Assembly: GCA_016919605.1 (NCBI GenBank)
Contig: JACXTQ010000181.1
Location: forward strand, 1-5,397
Origin: Methylovulum sp.
GTDB taxonomy: Bacteria; Pseudomonadota; Gammaproteobacteria; Methylococcales; Methylomonadaceae
DNA length: 5,397 nt
Direction of reading: 5' to 3'
The notes beneath the pieces are model-generated. The model was not told the origin of the DNA, searched no databases, and saw nothing but the letters and a program-made list of their open reading frames with translations. Both the position numbers and the translations under genes were made by a program. Positions 1 to 4,646 of this stretch are shown piece after piece; within the stretch, counting starts at the first letter, position 1, and each line of letters opens with the position of its first letter.

Positions 1-152
1 CCCGCCGAGAAATGCCCCCCCGACACGCTCACCGACTGGGTCAAAAACTCGCGCAGCTCCTTGGCCAAAGGTTTCAGCAGCTCTTTCGGCAAGCGCCGCA
101 CGTCCGATGGGCTGGCTATGTCGTCGAGGAGGGGGTAGTGTGATGTATTCAT
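1..152 (-). CDS. dxs: 1-deoxy-D-xylulose-5-phosphate synthase, N-terminal fragment (cut by window edge)
   Basis: DXS is the cytoplasmic, thiamine-diphosphate-dependent enzyme that condenses pyruvate and glyceraldehyde 3-phosphate, the first step of the MEP pathway to isoprenoids. Only the first 50 full codons are visible, from ATG at 152-150. The fragment begins MNTSHYPLLDDI and continues through RRLPKELLKPLAKELREFL to SVSVSGGHFSAG at the edge. This matches the DXS N-terminus: in E. coli the equivalent stretch is RLLPKESLPKLCDELRRYL followed by SVSRSSGHFASG. The conserved His near the cofactor site (E. coli His49) corresponds to H47 here. The start lies 2 nt after the copD stop codon, and no Shine-Dalgarno sequence precedes it, so translation is probably coupled to copD. 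Its place at the end of a hopanoid cluster fits a role in precursor supply. The rest of the gene is outside the window, so intactness cannot be judged. Confidence 0.93.
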   Translation of the reverse strand, partial: MNTSHYPLLDDIASPSDVRRLPKELLKPLAKELREFLTQSVSVSGGHFSA

Positions 153-154
153 AA

Positions 155-1804
155 TTAATAAAGGGGTTCGCGATAAAACATCAGAATAAAGCCAATCTGA
201 AAGAGAGCGGCGACGGAAATAAAACCGGCAATCGACTTGCCTGGGGCATCGAGTTTTAATTCCAGCCAGCGACCACCGGCAAGAATCAGAGCAAAAATGC
301 CCATAGTGGTGTGGCCGACCTGAATCAGGAATGCACTTTTGGCCTGAAAACCAATATGGGAATGGGTCAGCAGCATCAGCCCGCCAAAGGCTGAGAATAT
401 GGGAAACATCAGCGGCAATTTACTGTCGCTATTTTGGCTACGCCGCGCCATCAGCTCATAGATGCCTAAAGTTAACACCAATAAGGTGGCAATCCGGTGC
501 TGCAAGACTTCGCCATTATTAAAAGTGCTTTCCCAAAAACCGATGGGGCCTAAAGGCCAGGTTTCGGCATCGCTACGGAAAAATAAAAACACGCCCAAGC
601 CAACAAACCCTAACGGCCAATAGTGGCTCCAGGCCAAAATACGGTGGCTATGTGCTAAACGGGTATAGGAAAACATGGCAAAAACCCCCATTGCGGTGAT
701 GAAAATACCGGCAATGTTATGGTTATAGTTTGACCATTCGGTGGCTGCCAAGGACGGTACTTGTCCGACAATCGCCACTCGACCCGCCTCACCTGCCAGC
801 AACGCGCTATGGCTGGGGGAGTTGGTTTGCGGCCATTGTGGTGTGAAGGTGCCCAGCACCTCTTGCCATGTGGCGGTCAGGTTAGGGATGTCAATCGCAG
901 GCGGTTGCGAAGCCAAACTGGCGGCGGTGAACAGCAAGATAACTAATACCAAGGCTTCGGTTTCGACATAGTAAGGGACTCGCCTACCGAGCGCGTAATG
1001 GTCGCCAGTTATGGAAAAACCTCGAACCGCTGTATGGTTTAGCCCCGCCAATCCCAAGGCCAGCCCCAACAGGATCACTTTCACCATCAGCAGATTGCCA
1101 TAACCCGTGCCGATTAAACCGTTCCAAGAATTAATGTAGTGCCAAGCCATCGGTAGGCCTGAGAGCAGTATCCCAACCACGGCAAGTAAGCCGAAACGGG
1201 CAAAGCGTCTTAATAATAACGGCCATAACTCAGCGTTAACCGCCTTTTTATGGGTGAGCTGCCAGAGGTTGATGAGCATGAACACCCCGCCTATCCATGC
1301 AGCGGCGGCTAGCTGATGGAGCACGGTCAAGCTCATGAGTAGCACTCGACTGTCAAAGCGTCCGGCGGCATGGACTAACCAGGCCCCGGAAACCAACATA
1401 GGCACGGCCAATAACCCTGTATTACGCCAATGTTCCTTAGATTGTGGCCAGCGGCTTAAATACCGATAGGCATAACCCGCCAACAGCAGTGTCAAAGCGA
1501 TGCGGATGATACCGCCGATAAATTGTGTGGTGCCGGCAAACTCCGGGAACGGCGAGGTTGCCAATATGGTCTGCATCAGCCACACTTTTAGGATGATCTT
1601 AAACAGTTGCGCCGCCGCCAACCAAAAGCCACCTTTATAAATCAAGGTGATAGTGCTTTTGGCTAAGAGGGGGGCGATACCTGACAGTGGTTGCCAAGGG
1701 CGTAGCACACACAGCCCCCAGAGTAGCCCTCCGATAGCCAGTGCAAAGCACATCAGGTCAAAGCCACCGATTAATGAATCTAAAAAATCTGCAATACCCG
1801 CCAT
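155..1804 (-). CDS. copD: CopD-family copper-related integral membrane protein
   Basis: This 549-residue inner-membrane protein has about 14 hydrophobic segments, judged by eye (roughly residues 17-35, 55-80, 95-115, 128-147, 155-181, 202-221, 236-256, 282-298, 362-380, 390-408, 437-452, 464-480, 493-511 and 525-545). A more polar stretch at about 299-360 splits it into an N-terminal half of eight helices and a C-terminal half of six. The N-terminal half carries the CopD hallmark LHQLAAAAWIGG (162-173) and a later LNH (255-257). The C-terminal half is rich in His in or near membrane segments: H385, H387, H394, H436, H481, H483 and H498, which are candidate metal ligands. CopD proteins are linked to copper uptake or tolerance together with periplasmic CopC, but the transport mechanism is not settled. 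ATG at 1804 is chosen because it follows the copC stop by 9 nt, with a weak AGGT overlapping that stop. The family call is firm; the direction of copper movement is not deducible. Confidence 0.87.
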   Translation of the reverse strand: MAGIADFLDSLIGGFDLMCFALAIGGLLWGLCVLRPWQPLSGIAPLLAKSTITLIYKGGFWLAAAQLFKIILKVWLMQTILATSPFPEFAGTTQFIGGIIRIALTLLLAGYAYRYLSRWPQSKEHWRNTGLLAVPMLVSGAWLVHAAGRFDSRVLLMSLTVLHQLAAAAWIGGVFMLINLWQLTHKKAVNAELWPLLLRRFARFGLLAVVGILLSGLPMAWHYINSWNGLIGTGYGNLLMVKVILLGLALGLAGLNHTAVRGFSITGDHYALGRRVPYYVETEALVLVILLFTAASLASQPPAIDIPNLTATWQEVLGTFTPQWPQTNSPSHSALLAGEAGRVAIVGQVPSLAATEWSNYNHNIAGIFITAMGVFAMFSYTRLAHSHRILAWSHYWPLGFVGLGVFLFFRSDAETWPLGPIGFWESTFNNGEVLQHRIATLLVLTLGIYELMARRSQNSDSKLPLMFPIFSAFGGLMLLTHSHIGFQAKSAFLIQVGHTTMGIFALILAGGRWLELKLDAPGKSIAGFISVAALFQIGFILMFYREPLY

Positions 1805-1813
1805 TGGAATGAC

Positions 1814-2164
1814 CTATGGGCTAACGGAAAAATGCCGGATATCTTCGGTCAAATGACCGTCCGCCGCGAACACTTTCAATCTGAGCGCATAGTCGCCCGT
1901 CGTTAGCGCCGGTATTGTGATGATGATTTGCCCTTGTTTTAGGCCAGGGCCAATAGCTAGTAACTGGTGTTTATCGCCTTTGCTAACCAGAAAAACTTGC
2001 GACAATCCCAGTTCAATTTTGGAATTGAAGCTTAATTGCACGTGTGCAGGCTGGCCGACATGGATAGGGGTGCTGGTTAATGAGTCCTCGGTGACTACCG
2101 CATGGGCATAAACCCCTTGTGTACAGGCGGATAGTAACAAACCAATTAACAGATGTCTTAGCAT
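1814..2164 (-). CDS. copC: CopC-domain periplasmic copper-binding protein
   Basis: This 116-residue protein is a small secreted CopC-type beta-sandwich copper carrier, close to the usual family length. Residues 1-20 form an export signal (MLRH, then a hydrophobic LLIGLLLSAC) ending in VYA before HAVV, so cleavage after A20 would expose H21 as the N-terminal His. CopC proteins bind Cu(II) through that N-terminal His plus an Asp and a His from a DGH motif, seen here as D102-G103-H104 near the C-terminus. There is no Met-rich Cu(I) site, so it resembles the single-site, Cu(II)-only kind. Oddly, L11-S12-A13-C14 also fits a lipobox, so it could instead be a lipoprotein. The start is 1 nt after the hpnO stop, with an AGGGGG ribosome site inside the end of hpnO. 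It is paired with copD downstream, the usual partner. Confidence 0.88.
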   Translation of the reverse strand: MLRHLLIGLLLSACTQGVYAHAVVTEDSLTSTPIHVGQPAHVQLSFNSKIELGLSQVFLVSKGDKHQLLAIGPGLKQGQIIITIPALTTGDYALRLKVFAADGHLTEDIRHFSVSP

Positions 2165-2165
2165 C

Positions 2166-3557
2166 TTATCCCCCTTTTTTGCCTTTCAAGGCATGGCCTG
2201 CCAAATTTTTGCCCAAGTCCCAGATAGATCCTGGCACTTGGTGGGTGTCGGCAATGGTTTTTGCAAACGCGCTGACGATCAGGTCACGGTCTTTTTGGGT
2301 CAGGTTTAACGGCGGCAACAGCTTGACCACGTTCATGCCATGTCCTGCCACTTGCGTGAGGATATGGTGATCCTTAAACAAAGGGATGGTAATCATTTGG
2401 CAAAATAGGCCTTTGTTGGCGGCTTCCAGCATCGCCCAGGCCGCTTTTAGGGTCAGGCTTTTGGGGGATTGAAATTCAATGGCGATCATCATGCCTTTGC
2501 CCCGCGCTTCTTTTAGAAATTCGTATTGGCCGCTCATAGCGTTTAGGCTATCAATAATGTCGGTACCGACCGCCGCGCAATTTTCGACTAGCTTTTCTTC
2601 CTTAAGGACGTGCAGCGTCGCCAAGCCCGCCGCCATCGCCATGTTATTTTTGGAGAAGGTGGAGCCATGCACTACCGCCCTGTCCATACGGTTATAAACC
2701 GTGTCCATGATTTTTTGGGTGATGGCGACCGCCCCGACCGGAACAAATCCGCCAGACAACGCCTTTGCCATGCAAATCATATCGGGTTTTACGTTCCAAT
2801 GGTCAACTGCCCAAAACTTGCCGGTGCGCCCCAAACCTGTCTGTACTTCATCGGCGACAAATAAGGAACCGTATTGTTTACACAGTCGTTCGACTTCAGG
2901 CAGATAATTGTCATCGGGGAGGTTAACGCCCTTACCTTGGATGGGTTCGACTATAAAGGCCGCGACATCTTTTTGGCTTAAGGCCGCTTCCAACGCCGCC
3001 AAATCATTAAACGGGATGGCGCTACAGCCAGGTAACAAGGGGCCGAAACCTTCACGGAAAATAGTTTCGCCGTTTAACGATAACGCCCCCATGGTCAGGC
3101 CATGATAGCCATGTTCGCAAAAAACAATTTTTTCCCGCTTGGTGGTGTAACGGGCAAACTTAATCGCCGCTTCCACGGCTTCGGTGCCGGAGTTGCAAAA
3201 GAAAATCTTATTGAGGTTGTCAGGCGTGGTCTTAAGGATTTCTTGGCCTAACAATCCGCTTAGCACCGACACGTCCAATTGCACCAAGTTCGGCAATTCT
3301 AGGGTCAATGTTTCTTGCAATGCGCTAACAATGGTAGGGTGGTTCCTGCCTACCGCAAAAACGCCGAAACCGCTTAATAAGTCCAAATATTCAGTGCCGT
3401 TTTGGTCATACAGGTATTGCCCGACCGCCCGTTGATAATGACGGTCATAACCGATGGTCTTTAAGACCCTGACCATTTGATTGTTCAGATACTGCTCATG
3501 TAAATCAAATTTGTCCGTGCTATGTTGCGCAAAAAGTTCGGCGATGCTGAAAGTCAT
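2166..3557 (-). CDS. hpnO: Hopanoid class III aminotransferase HpnO (aminobacteriohopanetriol formation)
   Basis: HpnO is a cytoplasmic pyridoxal-phosphate aminotransferase of fold type I, class III (the ornithine/acetylornithine group). In hopanoid producers it is required to make 35-aminobacteriohopanetriol and is thought to aminate the C35 end of a ribosylhopane-derived side chain. The 463 residues form one full-length domain. Visible landmarks are the PLP phosphate-binding SGTEA (123-127), the aromatic YHG (151-153), VEPIQG (203-208), VADEVQTGLGRTG (234-246) with cofactor-binding D236, the Schiff-base lysine K265 in MAKALSGG (263-270), and HGSTFSKN (297-304). All key residues are present, so the enzyme should be active. 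ATG at 3557 is preceded by GAGG at good spacing, and no in-frame alternative fits as well. HpnO rather than another class III enzyme is inferred from the shc-hpnG neighbours and overall character; a general ornithine-type aminotransferase is the alternative. It is the first gene of a tight hpnO-copC-copD-dxs string. Confidence 0.85.
   Translation of the reverse strand: MTFSIAELFAQHSTDKFDLHEQYLNNQMVRVLKTIGYDRHYQRAVGQYLYDQNGTEYLDLLSGFGVFAVGRNHPTIVSALQETLTLELPNLVQLDVSVLSGLLGQEILKTTPDNLNKIFFCNSGTEAVEAAIKFARYTTKREKIVFCEHGYHGLTMGALSLNGETIFREGFGPLLPGCSAIPFNDLAALEAALSQKDVAAFIVEPIQGKGVNLPDDNYLPEVERLCKQYGSLFVADEVQTGLGRTGKFWAVDHWNVKPDMICMAKALSGGFVPVGAVAITQKIMDTVYNRMDRAVVHGSTFSKNNMAMAAGLATLHVLKEEKLVENCAAVGTDIIDSLNAMSGQYEFLKEARGKGMMIAIEFQSPKSLTLKAAWAMLEAANKGLFCQMITIPLFKDHHILTQVAGHGMNVVKLLPPLNLTQKDRDLIVSAFAKTIADTHQVPGSIWDLGKNLAGHALKGKKGG
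2169..2175 (-). promoter_or_regulatory. Ribosome binding site of copC, embedded in the hpnO 3' end
   Basis: On the minus strand the sequence AGGGGGA lies 5 nt before the copC ATG at 2164-2162. It differs from the AGGAGG consensus at one base and is preceded by six A residues. The same bases encode the final Lys-Gly-Gly residues of HpnO, so translation of hpnO runs directly into this site. It supports the ATG at 2164 as the copC start and suggests coupled expression of the two genes. Confidence 0.6.
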
Positions 3558-3563
3558 GAATTA

Positions 3564-3567
3564 CCTC
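3564..3567 (-). promoter_or_regulatory. Ribosome binding site of hpnO
   Basis: GAGG on the minus strand, followed by T, ends 6 nt before the ATG at 3557-3555. This is the best Shine-Dalgarno match among the genes of the window. It fits hpnO being translated independently after a long intergenic gap rather than by coupling from hpnG. Confidence 0.65.
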
Positions 3568-3596
3568 AAAGGGAGTTACGCTGGCGTGGCTGTTAT

Positions 3597-3629
3597 AAAA
3601 ACTCATCGGGTTTTATGGATGATTTTTTT
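3597..3629. other. A/T-flanked hairpin in the presumed hpnO leader (attenuator or terminator-like)
   Basis: TCATC (3603-3607) and GATGA (3618-3622) are perfect inverted repeats around a 10-nt loop. They are flanked by five A residues (3597-3601) on one side and seven T residues (3623-3629) on the other. The A and T runs can extend the stem to about 10 bp with one bulged base at 3602. Read on the minus strand the hairpin is followed by a T5 run, and on the plus strand by a T7 run, so it has terminator-like form in both directions. The stem is short and AT-rich, so intrinsic termination would be weak. It lies between the candidate promoter and the hpnO start, where an attenuator would sit. Function is inferred from position only. 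Confidence 0.3.
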
Positions 3630-3656
3630 ACCCAGATGGTTCCCAGCGTAATTGTG

Positions 3657-3686
3657 ATTAAAAATGCAGGGCAGGGGCATTGTCAG
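3657..3686 (-). promoter_or_regulatory. Candidate sigma70-type promoter for hpnO-copC-copD-dxs
   Basis: On the minus strand CTGACA (3686-3681) and TTTAAT (3662-3657) each match five of six consensus bases of the -35 and -10 boxes, with an 18-bp spacer. Transcription would start near 3650, giving a leader of about 93 nt before the hpnO ATG. It is the best such pair I found in the gap. The -10 lacks the important A at its second position, so strength would be moderate at best. A TATAAC at 3597-3592 is a possible alternative -10 but has no good -35 partner. Confidence 0.4.
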
Positions 3687-3693
3687 CACCCGG

Positions 3694-3709
3694 CACTGTT
3701 GCAATAGTG
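3694..3709. repeat. 16-bp near-perfect palindrome just upstream of the candidate -35
   Basis: CACTGTTGCAATAGTG reads the same on both strands except for one mismatched pair (G3698 and T3705). Its centre is the fully palindromic TTGCAA. It ends 8 bp before the -35 box of the candidate hpnO promoter. Size, symmetry and position suit the operator of a dimeric regulator, but I do not recognise the site as that of any named family. Confidence 0.35.
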
Positions 3710-3711
3710 GC

Positions 3712-3845
3712 GGCACACTGAAGGCACGGACACGGCGTGTTCTGTCCGCTCTTAAAGTGGGTCGCCGAAATAATTAAAGCTCCGCCAGCAACGACCTGAT
3801 GCCGATACCGGGGCTTAACTTATGGGCTGTTAGGCACCTGAAGGC
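3712..3845. repeat. Pair of 13-14-bp direct repeats, GGCAC(A)CTGAAGGC
   Basis: GGCACACTGAAGGC at 3712-3725 recurs as GGCACCTGAAGGC at 3833-3845, identical except for one extra base, 121 bp apart in the same orientation. The flanks do not align well beyond this core. It may be a repeated binding site or the remains of a local duplication. Confidence 0.4.
3727..3748. repeat. Inverted repeat CGGACA-N10-TGTCCG with nested palindrome
   Basis: Six-base arms CGGACA (3727-3732) and TGTCCG (3743-3748) are perfect inverted repeats around 10 nt. Inside them lies the perfect odd palindrome ACACGGCGTGT (3730-3740), which shares bases with the left arm, so the two structures exclude each other. No T run follows on the minus strand, so it is not an intrinsic terminator for hpnG. 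It lies about 40 bp upstream of the candidate hpnO -35 box. Confidence 0.35.
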
Positions 3846-3886
3846 CAAGTCGCCAATAATGGTGTGGCCAATTTTGCCGTTAATGG
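3843..3886. repeat. Two imperfect adjacent direct repeats, about 20 bp each
   Basis: GGCCAAGTCGCCAATAATGG (3843-3862) is followed by the related 3866-3886, which also begins GGCCAA, has GCC in the middle and ends TAATGG. Fifteen of the twenty positions of the first copy match, with one inserted base in the second. The copies start 23 bp apart. They lie about 30-75 bp after the hpnG stop codon. Function unknown. Confidence 0.35.
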
Positions 3887-3917
3887 GGCGTGTGTGGCTC
3901 CGTTACCGCTGTGACCA

Positions 3918-4646
3918 TCAATGCGCCACACTGCGGGTATGAAAGAACTCGCTGATGGCATTTAGGTGGCGGGCGGCCATTTTGAGCGTTTTTTTAGCGG
4001 CATTAAATTGTAAGGCCAATCTGATAAGGCCGGGCAATTCCAAAGGGTGTAACGCCAAAAATAGCAGTAGGCGGCTTAAGACAATGTCACCTTGGCTGTT
4101 GGCGGCATATTCGATGGCGCGGGGCAAATCCATAGTCACAGGGTCAACAATCGCCCGGATCGCCAAAAAGGGCAGGGATTTGCGCCGTGCTATCTTGGCG
4201 ATGGCGATACTTTCCATATCCAAGGCTATCGCCCCTGTGATCGCTTGCAGTTGTTGTTTTTCCTTGCTGGAAGAAACGATACTAAGGCTTTCCGCTAAGC
4301 AGCCGCTATGCACCGTCAAGCTTTGTGACAATATCTGTTTGCTATGGTGATGCCAATCGGCATTGATGTCCAGCACCGTGTCATTGCTGTCTAATAAGCT
4401 ATCGGCCAAGGTCAAGTCACCGGATTTAAGGCTAGGCTGCAACGCCGCCGCACACCCCCAGCTAATCAGCTGGGTGGCGCCTTTGGCGACTAGCAATTCG
4501 GCGGCCGCTTGGGCGTTTTTGCCGCCCGTTCCCGAATAGGTCACTAACAGCGTATTGGCAATGAATACGCAATGGCCTTTGTCGATGCGTTTAGATGTCA
4601 GCGTCGCCAGTTCTTCAGGAAGCGCGACTACAATACCCGATATCAC
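3918..4646 (-). CDS. hpnG: Hopanoid-associated nucleoside phosphorylase HpnG
   Basis: HpnG belongs to the PNP/MTAN nucleoside phosphorylase family and removes adenine from adenosylhopane, giving ribosylhopane, the precursor of bacteriohopanetetrol and aminohopanoids. The 242 residues fit the family size. Visible motifs are the N-terminal IVVALPEEL (5-13), SGTGGKNA (38-45) forming the phosphate/ribose site, WGCAAAL (63-69), the nucleoside-binding ALDMES (141-146) with M144-E145, and LAIRAIVDP (161-169) with R164 and D168 in the place of the base-binding acid. The start is GTG at 4646-4644, forming a GTGA overlap with the shc stop; the protein from that codon begins directly with the first beta strand, and no strong Shine-Dalgarno is visible, so translation is probably coupled to shc. 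The Lys- and Arg-rich tail (about 217-240) is beyond the core fold. The shc neighbour supports HpnG over an MTA/SAH nucleosidase. Confidence 0.88.
   Translation of the reverse strand: MISGIVVALPEELATLTSKRIDKGHCVFIANTLLVTYSGTGGKNAQAAAELLVAKGATQLISWGCAAALQPSLKSGDLTLADSLLDSNDTVLDINADWHHHSKQILSQSLTVHSGCLAESLSIVSSSKEKQQLQAITGAIALDMESIAIAKIARRKSLPFLAIRAIVDPVTMDLPRAIEYAANSQGDIVLSRLLLFLALHPLELPGLIRLALQFNAAKKTLKMAARHLNAISEFFHTRSVAH

Larger units (their letters stand above)
3558..3917. other. 360-bp intergenic region between hpnG and hpnO, no convincing gene
   Basis: No reading frame here has both a plausible start and a recognisable product on either strand, and stop codons are frequent in the central part (about 3700-3860). 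The only long frame, on the plus strand at 3522-3707, runs antisense into the hpnO start and looks like nothing known. The region holds a candidate promoter, two inverted repeats, two sets of direct repeats and an A/T-flanked hairpin, each listed separately. No GC-rich hairpin followed by a T run is visible just after the hpnG stop, so hpnG transcripts may run on into hpnO. The gap is far longer than any other in the window (1-9 nt or overlapping). Confidence 0.7.

Noticed and set aside
2160..2182. Frameshift at the A6G5 run near the hpnO end that would fuse HpnO to CopC
   Set aside because: A +1 slip would join the frames, but the run is not in the phase of a standard slippery heptamer, a good ribosome site and ATG for copC are present, and a fusion would bury the export signal.
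331..2907. Other plus-strand open frames of 60-85 codons opposite copD, copC and hpnO
   Set aside because: All lie antisense to genes with clear family motifs, and overlap one another in different frames, as expected from shadow frames.
3522..3707. Plus-strand open frame of 61 codons spanning the hpnO start and part of the intergenic gap
   Set aside because: It is antisense to the hpnO start over its first part, has no ribosome site I can see and its product resembles nothing known.
3780..3800. Small GCT/AGC hairpin followed on the minus strand by an AT-rich stretch, considered as the hpnG terminator
   Set aside because: The stem is only about 3 bp and the following sequence is a mixed A/T stretch rather than a T run, and it lies more than 100 bp after the hpnG stop.
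3955..4350. Plus-strand open frame of 131 codons opposite hpnG
   Set aside because: It lies wholly inside hpnG, whose conserved phosphorylase motifs show the real coding frame; the antisense product is rich in Arg, Ala and Cys without recognisable motifs.
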